Of a stretch of 38,144 bases of DNA, positions 28,450-36,757 are shown piece by piece (position 1 is the first letter of the stretch; each line of letters opens with the position of its first letter). The notes beneath the pieces are model-generated. The model saw only the letters and a program-made list of their open reading frames with translations, made no database searches and was not told where the DNA came from. The DNA comes from Balneolaceae bacterium (GTDB lineage Bacteria > Bacteroidota > Rhodothermia > Balneolales > Balneolaceae): positions 1 to 38,144 of the forward strand of contig JAFIFA010000021.1 of assembly GCA_020832225.1 (NCBI GenBank), given 5' to 3'. A program made the position numbers and the translations under genes.

Positions 28450-28818
28450 ATGAAGAAAAAAGTAGTAATTGTTGAAGATGACCGTCTGCTCTCAATCGTC
28501 TTGAAGAAGATGGCAACCTCCATGAACTTTGAAGTTCTCGATACTTCACAGGGCGGGCAGGATGCTATTGAATCCGTGACCCGGAATAAACCGGATCTGA
28601 TCCTGATGGATATTCTTTTAGCCGATAACGTTACCGGAATAGAAGCGATGAAGAAGATTCGTGAAACGACCAACACGCCGGTTATCTATATCTCTGCCCT
28701 GAGCGATGAAAGTGTTCGTCGTGAAGCCACCGGAATCAGCAACTCATTTTATCTCACCAAGCCGGTGAATATGCATGAGCTCAAGTCTGCTATCGATGAT
28801 GTTCAGTTCGTAGCCTGA
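28450..28818 (+). CDS. Response regulator receiver-domain protein (single domain); start refined from 28405
   Basis: MKKKVVIVEDDRLLSIVLKKMA...PDLILMDILLADNVTGIEAMKKIRETTNTPVIYISALSDESV...FYLTKPVNMHELKSAI. Confidence 0.93.
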   Translation: MKKKVVIVEDDRLLSIVLKKMATSMNFEVLDTSQGGQDAIESVTRNKPDLILMDILLADNVTGIEAMKKIRETTNTPVIYISALSDESVRREATGISNSFYLTKPVNMHELKSAIDDVQFVA

Positions 28819-30323
28819 CGGGGCCAGCCCGGCAGGGCAATCCACCTTACGTTCTCCTCTTGCTCTCTTAATAGTTCGTTCATGCTAACCCCTCCCTTCA
28901 GCTCTTTAACCAGCAGATAGGCTTCATCCAGATCAAGTTCACGAACCGTGAACGACTTTCCCTGATCTCCGGAAGCAACATGTACCTGAATGGTACATAG
29001 CCGCCGAAATCGCTGTATCCAGCTCTGGCTCAGGCTCACATCCTGCACACGGTTCTTTTTGATGTAGGCGGTAGTCTTTGAGAAGGCGCGGCTTCTCAGA
29101 ATCAGCAGGTCGCGCCCCCATGCCGCAGCAGCGTCTTTATATTTCAGCCAGCCCCAAACCAGTGAGAGGGCGGGCAGAATCCAAATCCAGTTATTGAGCT
29201 CAAGCAGCCAGTATAGACCCGCTGTAATAGTGGTCACAATAAATGCAGATCTGAATAGATATCGCCTCAGCGACCGTTTTGGCGGTCGAATCCCCTCCAT
29301 CTCCTTCGTATAATCGGGAAATACATCATCGAGCAGAGCCAGAATTTTTTTTCTATGAATTAGCGGAAAAAGCACGATAGACCCTGTCCCCTTCTCATCA
29401 CCATAGCCCGCACTCTCCAGATGAAGTGAAGCGTAGCCCAGCGGCTGCCGAATCATCCCCTCAGCTACATGTATCGCCTGAAGGCGGTTATAGGGCACCG
29501 TAATCCGCTTCTTCTCAAAGATACCGCGGCTGATCACCAGCTCCTTGTCGGTTATACGGAGCAAAAAGTCACCAAAGGAGAAGAGCGTACTGAAGAAAGA
29601 GAGCAGCCACGCAAAAATCACAAATATCAGTATTACAGAGATGATCAGCAGAACATCCGACTGTGACGGGAGCAGCCCAAACAGATACTCAAAAAGTTCA
29701 GACTGACTGATCACCGGTTCGATCTGTGAAAAGAGTGTGGCAAGAATTGAGAGCGCAATACCAAAGCTTCCCGATGTGGATGCTGCAATCAAAAGCTCCT
29801 TACCCGGAAGCGCAATCTCCTGTTTGAACTCCTGCTCCTGTTGTTCAATATCTCCGGCAACTCCCTCAACTTCACCATTGCCATTGCTATCCGAACTGTC
29901 TCGGAGCAATCTGTTGATCTCTTTCGCGCGCTCGAGCGTAACCGCCTCGATCGCTGCTTCCCTCGAGCTGGATCCTGCTGTCTGGATGTCGAGCTTTACC
30001 AGGCCAAACATCCGCTGAATAATACCGGAGGTGATATCGATCACCTGTATCCTGTCTTTGGTGAGATAGAGATTCTTCCTCACAAAGATTCCGCTTCGGA
30101 TGTGCAGCTCTCCTTCCTCAATTTTATAAAGAAATCGCCACCAGTTGGCAAGCCCCAGCACAAGCAAAAAACCAAAACCGCCACCAATAAACCAGAGAAG
30201 GTTGAACTCATCGGAGCTTGCGCCAACAAAGAGGAAAACCAAAATCGTGATCAGGTTTCCGCGTATCAGGCCTAAAGCGCGACTGATGGCAGCTACCGGA
30301 TGTTGTCGCTGAAATTCAGACAT
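28803..30323 (-). CDS. PH domain-containing membrane protein (YdbT-like, bPH2/DUF304); start refined from 30377
   Basis: Multiple TM segments; repeated bPH2-like blocks LHIRSGIFVRKNLYLTKDRIQVIDITSGIIQRMFGLVKLDIQTAG, LVISRGIFEKKRITVPYNRLQAIHVAEGMIRQPLGYASLHLESAG, AYIKKNRVQDVSLSQSWIQRFRRLCTIQVHVASG. Confidence 0.9.
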   Translation of the reverse strand: MSEFQRQHPVAAISRALGLIRGNLITILVFLFVGASSDEFNLLWFIGGGFGFLLVLGLANWWRFLYKIEEGELHIRSGIFVRKNLYLTKDRIQVIDITSGIIQRMFGLVKLDIQTAGSSSREAAIEAVTLERAKEINRLLRDSSDSNGNGEVEGVAGDIEQQEQEFKQEIALPGKELLIAASTSGSFGIALSILATLFSQIEPVISQSELFEYLFGLLPSQSDVLLIISVILIFVIFAWLLSFFSTLFSFGDFLLRITDKELVISRGIFEKKRITVPYNRLQAIHVAEGMIRQPLGYASLHLESAGYGDEKGTGSIVLFPLIHRKKILALLDDVFPDYTKEMEGIRPPKRSLRRYLFRSAFIVTTITAGLYWLLELNNWIWILPALSLVWGWLKYKDAAAAWGRDLLILRSRAFSKTTAYIKKNRVQDVSLSQSWIQRFRRLCTIQVHVASGDQGKSFTVRELDLDEAYLLVKELKGGVSMNELLREQEENVRWIALPGWPRQATN

Positions 30324-30795
30324 CTTCTTCCGCCAGTCTCGCGTAGGTTGAAATCTTATTGCGAACCCGATCTGCAATCACCTCATCAAGCGCGGGGATC
30401 TCATGCGTGGTAGCCGCGGTGCTGATGGTGACCGTTGCCAGTTTATACCATCGCAAGAAGGGGCCCTGTCTCGTATCTACGTGCTGAACCCGGCTCAGCG
30501 GTATGAGGGTTCGGGTATGAACCAGAACACCCCGTTTCAGGTCAATTTCGTTTGAGTCTACAGAGTAACGCCAGCGCTTCCAGCTCAGGTAGGGGAACAG
30601 CACGATGGAGAGCAGCCAGAGGATAAAGATGACGGTGGTCGATCCGGCCACAACCCAAAAATGAAATCCACTCATCCCGAAAACCCCGGTGTAGACCAGA
30701 GGTATTCCAAAAAAGAAGAGATTCCCGACTGCATTGCCGAGCTGCCACACTCGTATGGCGCGGGGTGTTAGCTTGTGAAAGGGTGTTTTTTTCAT
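30316..30795 (-). CDS. PH domain-containing membrane protein (YdbS-like)
   Basis: TM pair then IDLKRGVLVHTRTLIPLSRVQHVDTRQGPFLRWYKLATVTISTAATTHEIPAL; 8-nt overlap with downstream partner. Confidence 0.9.
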   Translation of the reverse strand: MKKTPFHKLTPRAIRVWQLGNAVGNLFFFGIPLVYTGVFGMSGFHFWVVAGSTTVIFILWLLSIVLFPYLSWKRWRYSVDSNEIDLKRGVLVHTRTLIPLSRVQHVDTRQGPFLRWYKLATVTISTAATTHEIPALDEVIADRVRNKISTYARLAEEDV

Positions 30796-30976
30796 GATGA
30801 AGATCTGCAGATGTTAAGCAGATAAAAGTACGTGAATGATCAGAGAAACGAAACGACATTACCATCTGTCGTCAGAACGGTTTCACAAGATAAAACAATC
30901 CTGCGCTTTCCTTTCTCTCCTCTTTTTAATTGATTGATAGTAACGGTCTTGTCAACGACATTCAAACAAACACGCT

Positions 30977-31462
30977 ATGCTGATTGGCCTCTGTTCCGAC
31001 TCCCACGATCATACTGAAAATATCGAAAAGGCTGTCTCCCTCTTCAAAGAGAAGAATGTGGAGATGGTGATTCACTCCGGTGACTACTGCAGCCCCTTCA
31101 CCATTCCGCTCTATAAAGGTCTGCCTCTTCACGGCATATTCGGAAATAACGATGGTGACCGCTACATGCTTATGAAAAAGTTTGATGAGATTGGCGCCAC
31201 GCTCCACGGAGACTACTACAGTTTTGACGTGGACAGACTCAAAATAGCCGTCTATCACGGAACTTACTCTGAAATTACGGAGGGACTGGAGCAGCACAAC
31301 CGTATCAACGTGGTCATCTCCGGACACACCCATGAGGGTGGGGTCAATATGATTGAGAACACCATCTCCATCAATCCGGGCAGCGTCCGTGGGTTTGAAC
31401 AGGATGCCATGGTCGCTTTTTTCGACAGTGAGTCGAGGAAGGTCAATTTCGTTGAGCTCTGA
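30977..31462 (+). CDS. Metallophosphoesterase, YfcE/MJ0936-like phosphodiesterase
   Basis: MLIGLCSDSHDHTENIEKAV; IHSGDYCSP; GIFGNNDGDR; VVISGHTHEGG; SINPGSVRG. Confidence 0.94.
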   Translation: MLIGLCSDSHDHTENIEKAVSLFKEKNVEMVIHSGDYCSPFTIPLYKGLPLHGIFGNNDGDRYMLMKKFDEIGATLHGDYYSFDVDRLKIAVYHGTYSEITEGLEQHNRINVVISGHTHEGGVNMIENTISINPGSVRGFEQDAMVAFFDSESRKVNFVEL

Positions 31463-31477
31463 CCTGACTACATAAAA

Positions 31478-31532
31478 AAACCCGCAAGCAAACAGGCCTC
31501 ATATCAGACCATTTGCCGCGGGTTTAATTTCC
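31478..31532. terminator. Bidirectional-looking terminator between convergent genes
   Basis: AAACCCGC ... GCGGGTTT arms with A-run on left and T-rich right. Confidence 0.55.
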
Positions 31533-31551
31533 AATCGAGAAGATCTTCCAG

Positions 31552-32562
31552 TTAATCTTTCAGGATGTTACAGATAGCATCGGTGTAGGTTTGGGTGGTT
31601 CCCTCACCTCCGATATCTTTTGTGCAATCCTCCTTGTGGTCCTGCAGTACAGTATAGACCGCTGCACGAATCTTTTCAGCTAGCTTCGGCTGATCCAGAT
31701 ACTCAAGCATCATCAGCGCAGAAAAAAGAAGCGCTGTTGGGTTGGCAAGCCCTTTTCCGGCAATATCGGGAGCTGATCCATGAACTGCCTCAAACATCGC
31801 GGCATCATCGCCGATATTGGCTGCGCCGGTCACACCAAGTCCTCCAACCAGGCCGGAGGCGAGGTCAGACAGGATATCCCCAAAAAGGTTCGTAGTAACA
31901 ATCACATCAAACTGCTGAGGTTTCAGAACCATCTGCATCGCCATGTTGTCGACAATCAGGTCTTCAAACTCAATTTCCGGGTAGTTTACTGCGATCTCTT
32001 TACCAATCTTCAGAAAGAGTCCCGTTGTTAGCTTCAGGATGTTCGCTTTGTGAACCAGGGTCACCTTTTTGCGACCGTGTTTCTTGGCGTACTCAAACGC
32101 AGCGGTAATAATTTTCTCACTGGCATCGCGAGTCACAACAGCGATACTCTCTGCATGCTTCTCCTCCTTATCTACCCAGTGCTCTTTTCCAATGTAGAGT
32201 CCCTGTGTGTTTTCGCGGAACAGCACAATATCAACTCCTCGAAACGGGCTGTCTATATTTGGAAGTGACCGTGCCGGACGAATATTACTATAGAGGTTAA
32301 ACTGTTGCCTTAATGCTACGTTAATTGATCTGAACCCCGCTCCAACCGGAGTGGTTAGTGGGCCTTTAAGAGCGATACGGTGTTTTTTAATTGCTTCAAT
32401 TGTCTCTTCGGGAAGAGGTGTCCCAAGTTCATTGTTAGCCCCTTCTCCCGCCTTACATTCGACCCAATTGATATCCGCTCCCGCGGTGTCCAATATTGTG
32501 GTTACTGATTTGGTAATCTCTTTTCCAATCCCATCTCCGGGGATCAATACAATGTTATGCAT
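31552..32562 (-). CDS. NAD-dependent isocitrate dehydrogenase-like (isocitrate/isopropylmalate dehydrogenase family); start refined from 32652
   Basis: [105 protein letters not shown]. Confidence 0.92.
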   Translation of the reverse strand: MHNIVLIPGDGIGKEITKSVTTILDTAGADINWVECKAGEGANNELGTPLPEETIEAIKKHRIALKGPLTTPVGAGFRSINVALRQQFNLYSNIRPARSLPNIDSPFRGVDIVLFRENTQGLYIGKEHWVDKEEKHAESIAVVTRDASEKIITAAFEYAKKHGRKKVTLVHKANILKLTTGLFLKIGKEIAVNYPEIEFEDLIVDNMAMQMVLKPQQFDVIVTTNLFGDILSDLASGLVGGLGVTGAANIGDDAAMFEAVHGSAPDIAGKGLANPTALLFSALMMLEYLDQPKLAEKIRAAVYTVLQDHKEDCTKDIGGEGTTQTYTDAICNILKD

Positions 32563-32605
32563 GACATTTTTTGATTTATAGTAATTTTGCCTGAAGATAG
32601 GGATT

Positions 32606-33649
32606 TTACGCTTTCTTTGTAGCGCCTGAGGCAATATTCTGAACTCTCGCAAAGGGTTTCAGATTCAGATCGCCGAACTCCCCCTCTCTCGCTTTTAGTG
32701 CTCCCGTTATCGCTATCATCGCAGCGTTATCTGTGCAGTACTGCATGGACGGAATCATTAAATTCACCCCGATCTCCCCGGCCAGTGCCGATGCTTTCTC
32801 TCGTAGCATGGAGTTTGCAGAAACACCACCTGCAAGCATCAGATGCTCTGTTTTTCGTTTTTTGACCGATCGCTTCAGCTTTGCAATCAACACATCCGTA
32901 ATAGCCGCCGAAACACTGGCGCAGATGTCGTTCAGGTTCCGGGCAACAAACTCCTCACCCTTCTCCTGAGTGTAGTAGAGCACGCTGGTTTTAAGACCCG
33001 AGAAGCTGAAATCGAGTCCTTTTCGGATCATCGATCGCGGAAAGTCATGAAACGAAGGATCACCGCTTTTTGAGAGCTTGTCCATCTCCGGTCCGGCAGG
33101 ATATGGCAGGCCCAGAATTTTTCCGATTTTGTCGAACGCCTCACCGGCTGCATCGTCACGCGTATCACCCAATACTTCGTGATCAAACGGTTGTTTGACG
33201 TGAACCAGACGGGTGTGTCCACCTGAGACGATCAGCCCGGTAAAGGGATAGACCACCTCATGTTCAATAAAGTTGGCGTAGAGATGGGCGTCGATATGAT
33301 TCACGCCGATCAGCGGCTTGTTGTAGGAGATTGCGAGTCCCTTGGCGAAGCTGAGTCCCACCAGAAGTGACCCCATCAGGCCGGGCCCCTGCGCCACCGC
33401 AATAGCATCCAGATCTTCGGTCTGTTTCCCACTTTCATCCAGTGCCTGAGCCACGGTTTTCCAGATCGTCTTGTGGTGTGCTCTGGACGCCAGCTCCGGT
33501 ACAACACCCCCAAACTGCTCATGAATTGCCTGTGAGGCGATCACATTGGAAAGTATCTCGCCATCAGCCCATACCGATGCGGCGGTTTCATCACATGAGG
33601 ACTCTATTCCCAGTACAGTTTCTATGTTTTTGAATTTCTCTGCGTCCAT
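32606..33649 (-). CDS. tsaD: tRNA N6-adenosine threonylcarbamoyltransferase TsaD
   Basis: VLGIESSCDETAASVW; GVVPELASRAHHKTI; GVNHIDAHLYAN; LIVSGGHTRLV; LAGGVSANSMLR. Confidence 0.96.
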   Translation of the reverse strand: MDAEKFKNIETVLGIESSCDETAASVWADGEILSNVIASQAIHEQFGGVVPELASRAHHKTIWKTVAQALDESGKQTEDLDAIAVAQGPGLMGSLLVGLSFAKGLAISYNKPLIGVNHIDAHLYANFIEHEVVYPFTGLIVSGGHTRLVHVKQPFDHEVLGDTRDDAAGEAFDKIGKILGLPYPAGPEMDKLSKSGDPSFHDFPRSMIRKGLDFSFSGLKTSVLYYTQEKGEEFVARNLNDICASVSAAITDVLIAKLKRSVKKRKTEHLMLAGGVSANSMLREKASALAGEIGVNLMIPSMQYCTDNAAMIAITGALKAREGEFGDLNLKPFARVQNIASGATKKA

Positions 33650-33704
33650 GGCCACTCTAAACCTGTCGATCCATTTCACTGCTGAACTTAAATCAGGTGA
33701 GGCG

Positions 33705-33712
33705 CAAAGATA
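33705..33712 (-). promoter_or_regulatory. Candidate -7 element (TAnnTTTG) for tsaD
   Basis: Reverse strand TATCTTTG, 56 nt upstream of proposed tsaD ATG; identical to the motif upstream of glyQS. Confidence 0.4.
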
Positions 33713-33753
33713 AGCTCTTTCCGGCAGATCAGCGAATTTGCTTCATCAGACAT

Positions 33754-33789
33754 AAAAAAGAGAGCCCCCCGGAATTCACCGGGAGGCTC
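33754..33789 (-). terminator. Rho-independent terminator after Deg protease
   Basis: Reverse strand GAGCCTCCCGGTGAATTCCGGGGGGCTCTCTTTTTT. Confidence 0.8.
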
Positions 33790-33817
33790 GCAACCTTAAC
33801 CATTAACTTATATTGAC

Positions 33818-35296
33818 TTATAACTCAAAAGCCACAAACATGTTCCGACCCTGTCGGTTTACTCTCAGAAGTGCCACATCGGTGCCATCTTGCTTGAGAC
33901 TGCTGATGCTTCCATAAAACTCATCCGGATTGTTTACAGGGGAACCGGATACCTGTGATACCACGTCACCGCGTCTCAGTCCCTGCGCATACGCCCGACT
34001 GCCTTCATTGATCTCATTTACAATAACACCATTTACTGCAGACTGCAGGTTCAGCTGCCGGCGAATTGAGTCGGTTAGCTCCTCAACTGTAAACCCAAGC
34101 TCCTCCTTGAGCTCATCCAGCTCGGATGAACTCATCGATGAAGCAATCTCTTCTACATCCATCTCGCCAAGCTTCACTTTGTAAGTTTTGGTCTCACCGT
34201 CGCGGAACACTTCAATCTCAACTTCGGTACCCGGCTGACGGTTGGCGATATTCACCCGGAAGTCGAGGAAGTCGCGGACCTGATTGCCGTTTAGCTTAGT
34301 CACAACGTCGCCCTCCTGGAGCCCTGCCTTATCGGCCGGTCCGCCATCAACCACCTCACCAATCACAAATCCTCTCGGGCTGCTCATGCCAAGTGCACGG
34401 GCCATGGTGCGGTCTACATCACCCCCGTGACCAATACCCAGGTAGCCTCTTGCCACACGGCCATCGGTAATCAGCGCTTCCATCACGCTGCGCGCCATGT
34501 TCACCGGAATGGCAAAACCGATACCCTGGCTACCACCACTGCGGCTGGCAATCGCTGTATTAATTCCAATCAGCTGGCCATCCACGTTGATGAGCGGGCC
34601 ACCGGAGTTCCCCGGGTTGATTGCTGCATCGGTCTGGATGTAGTTCTCATATTCGTTCAGCCGCACGCCGGATCGTCCGGTCGCGCTGATGATTCCCATC
34701 GATACTGTGTTTGCGAATTGATCGCTCAACGGGCTGCCAATCGCCAGAACCATCTCGCCAACGCGAAGTTCATCGCTGTCGCCTAGCGGAATCGCCTTCA
34801 GATCGGAGTTGCTCACTTTGAGCACGGCGATGTCGGAGCCGGGATCGGTACCGATAATTTCGGCATCGAGTTCCTCACCGTTGTAGAGCGTGATCTTGAT
34901 CTCGTCGGCGTTCTCAATCACGTGGTTGTTGGTAAGAATGTATCCATCCTCCGAAACGACTACTCCCGAGCCCAATCCCTGGCGACGAAACTCACGCTCC
35001 TGATTGAAACGGGGGTCGTTAAAAAAGAGGGAAAATGGCGACTGCTGACGCTGCCTTACCGTGCGTGATGTGTGAATGGTGACAACCGTTGGGTTGGTCA
35101 GTTCAGCTATATCTACAATAGCGTTGTTAAAATCTCTCAGAACATTGCCGGATGTGCTCGGCGCTGTGGTGTTGAATGTCGGAAGATCGGTGGAGGTTGT
35201 ATCAGAAGCTGAATCGCTGCTGCTTCCAAAATTGAGCCCTATCAGGAAAAATGCGATGGCAATTCCGGCAATCACGCTTTTTGTTAATCGATCCAT
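33818..35296 (-). CDS. Do/DegP/HtrA family serine endoprotease with PDZ domains; start refined from 35338
   Basis: GSGVVVSEDGYILTNNHVIENADEI; GSDIAVLKV; Ser motif INPGNSGGPLINVDGQLIGINTAI; two PDZ segments (FVIGEVVDGGPADKAGLQEGDVVTKLNG; GVIVNEINEGSRAYAQGLRRGDVVSQVSG). Confidence 0.95.
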   Translation of the reverse strand: MDRLTKSVIAGIAIAFFLIGLNFGSSSDSASDTTSTDLPTFNTTAPSTSGNVLRDFNNAIVDIAELTNPTVVTIHTSRTVRQRQQSPFSLFFNDPRFNQEREFRRQGLGSGVVVSEDGYILTNNHVIENADEIKITLYNGEELDAEIIGTDPGSDIAVLKVSNSDLKAIPLGDSDELRVGEMVLAIGSPLSDQFANTVSMGIISATGRSGVRLNEYENYIQTDAAINPGNSGGPLINVDGQLIGINTAIASRSGGSQGIGFAIPVNMARSVMEALITDGRVARGYLGIGHGGDVDRTMARALGMSSPRGFVIGEVVDGGPADKAGLQEGDVVTKLNGNQVRDFLDFRVNIANRQPGTEVEIEVFRDGETKTYKVKLGEMDVEEIASSMSSSELDELKEELGFTVEELTDSIRRQLNLQSAVNGVIVNEINEGSRAYAQGLRRGDVVSQVSGSPVNNPDEFYGSISSLKQDGTDVALLRVNRQGRNMFVAFEL

Positions 35297-35451
35297 ATAT
35301 TCAGTTTTGTTCTGTTTTTTATTCGGGCAGGGCGGCACCTCCGCATCTCCCGTAAGCAGGTCCGGTTTTACGGAATTCCTGTTATTGATGATGTCAGACT
35401 CAGTAACCCGGAGTGGGTTCTATTTATTGTGCCGGCCGCCGGTTTACGGCA

Positions 35452-35488
35452 AAAAAATGCCGGAGTCGCATTTCAAAGCAGCTCCGGC
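35452..35488 (-). terminator. Rho-independent terminator downstream of hsp20
   Basis: GCCGGAG (35459-35465) / CTCCGGC (35482-35488) with A7 on plus strand = T7 on minus. Confidence 0.75.
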
Positions 35489-35571
35489 GCTAACTAACCT
35501 GCTCTCTTTAGGGGACTAAGTAGAACAGCTCTTTAATAATTTACTTCAAAACTCTGTATCTATAACGCAGA

Positions 35572-36000
35572 TTACTTCACTTTAATCTGCTTCTTCATTT
35601 TTTGTTCGCTCTTGTTAATAGTAACGTTCAAAATTCCATCTTTGTATGTGGCGGACACACTATCTTCGTCAGCGCTGTCCGGCAGATGGAATGAACGTGA
35701 AAATGAGCCGTAGAAAGTCTCTACTCGATGGAACTTGGTTCCGTTATCTTCATTCTCCATTCTTCGCTCACCGCTGATGGTGAGTCTGCCGTTCTCCATG
35801 TGGATGTCGATATCTTTCTTATCCATTCCGGGAAGTTCAACATCGATCACAAACTGCTTCTCTGTTTCTGAGATGTTGATTCTCGGTGAGAATTCTGCAT
35901 TTCGATTTACAACTGCATCATTGAAAAATTCATCAATAATGTCTGAAAATCTCTTTCCGAACAGATCGGTGTTTGGTTGAGAATATTTGATGAGTGCCAT
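35572..36000 (-). CDS. Hsp20/alpha-crystallin family small heat shock protein; start refined from 36033
   Basis: MALIKYSQPNTDLFGKRFSDIIDEFFND...INISETEKQFVIDVELPGMDKKDIDIHMENGRLTISGER...FSRSFHLPDSADEDSVSATYKDGILNVTINK; SD GGAGG upstream. Confidence 0.95.
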   Translation of the reverse strand: MALIKYSQPNTDLFGKRFSDIIDEFFNDAVVNRNAEFSPRINISETEKQFVIDVELPGMDKKDIDIHMENGRLTISGERRMENEDNGTKFHRVETFYGSFSRSFHLPDSADEDSVSATYKDGILNVTINKSEQKMKKQIKVK

Positions 36001-36043
36001 GACGACCTCCGTTTTTTTGGTTTGTTGTTTCACCTATAAAAGT

Positions 36044-36059
36044 TGCAAGCGAAGTGCCA
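36044..36059 (-). promoter_or_regulatory. Candidate sigma-54 (RpoN) -24/-12 promoter of hsp20
   Basis: Reverse strand TGGCAC-TTCGC-TTGCA, matching the TGGCAC-N5-TTGCW consensus and spacing, 44 nt upstream of the hsp20 ATG. Confidence 0.6.
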
Positions 36060-36082
36060 AACCAATGTCAGGGGGTTCAAAA

Positions 36083-36096
36083 TGGCAGATCTGCCA
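36083..36096. promoter_or_regulatory. 14-bp perfect palindrome upstream of the candidate sigma-54 promoter
   Basis: TGGCAGATCTGCCA, fully self-complementary; outer GTTCA (36075-36079) / TGAAC (36105-36109). Confidence 0.45.
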
Positions 36097-36194
36097 AACT
36101 GTTCTGAACACCTTTCACACTCTATAACGGAGACCGCCCCCTTGTCATTATGCAGAAGTCAGAGTGGCGGTTGAGGGCTGTTATTTTGGCAAAT

Positions 36195-36757
36195 GGGTTT
36201 GGGAGGGGGTGAGAGGGAGAGTGGGGGAGTGGAGGTGAGGGGGGAATTATTGGTCAAATGGGTAATTATTCTGCTTTGAGTATAGTCAGGAAAAAATTAC
36301 AATTAATCTATGCCAAGAGTTAAATCATATCGAAGTCTACGTGTATATCGGTTATCCTTTGATCTGGCTATGGAAATATTTCATAAAACCAAATCCTATC
36401 CATCAGAAGAGTTGTACTCGCTCACAATTCAGATTAGAAAATCCTCCAGATCCGTGTCTGCGAACATATCAGAAGCATTTCACAGCAGAAGGTATCCCAA
36501 TCTGTTTGTCCATAAACTAAATATCTCGGAACGAGAAGCTTGTGAAACACAAAACTGGCTGGATTTTTCAGTGGAGTGCGGGTACCTAAACAAAGCCGAT
36601 TATGATCATCTGACTCAGAGATACGACAAAGTTATTGGAATGCTGATATCAATGATGAATAAGCCCAGGCAGTGGAAGATTTAACAGGAATTGGAGAGAC
36701 AGCATCTTCACCCACTCTCCCACTCAACCACTCACCCTCTCTCCTCCTCCTAAACCC
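36195..36757. repeat. Cassette bounded by 38-bp imperfect inverted repeats enclosing the four-helix-bundle gene
   Basis: Left arm 36195-36232 GGGTTTGGGAGGGGGTGAGAGGGAGAGTGGGGGAGTGG vs reverse complement of right arm 36720-36757 GGGTTTAGGAGGAGGAGAGAGGGTGAGTGGTTGAGTGG: 32/38 ungapped matches by eye. Confidence 0.6.
36310..36684 (+). CDS. Four helix bundle protein (23S rRNA-intervening-sequence-protein / S23-like)
   Basis: YRSLRVYRLSFDLAMEIFHKTKSYPSEELYSLTIQIRKSSRSVSANISEAFHSRR...ISEREACETQNWLDFSVECGYL; hallmark QIRKSSxSVxANIxEG/A-like segment. Confidence 0.92.
   Translation: MPRVKSYRSLRVYRLSFDLAMEIFHKTKSYPSEELYSLTIQIRKSSRSVSANISEAFHSRRYPNLFVHKLNISEREACETQNWLDFSVECGYLNKADYDHLTQRYDKVIGMLISMMNKPRQWKI

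Noticed and set aside
28803-30795. Tandem PH-domain membrane genes as a novel system
   Set aside because: Matches the known YdbS/YdbT-type pair; function poorly known but arrangement is commonplace.
36001-36180. CIRCE (HrcA) element for hsp20
   Set aside because: No TTAGCACTC-N9-GAGTGCTAA-like inverted repeat; the sigma-54-like promoter and TGGCAGATCTGCCA palindrome are the visible signals instead.
36310-36684. 23S rRNA intervening sequence or diversity-generating retroelement explanation for the four-helix-bundle gene
   Set aside because: No rRNA sequence flanks it and no reverse transcriptase or template/variable repeat is visible in the window.
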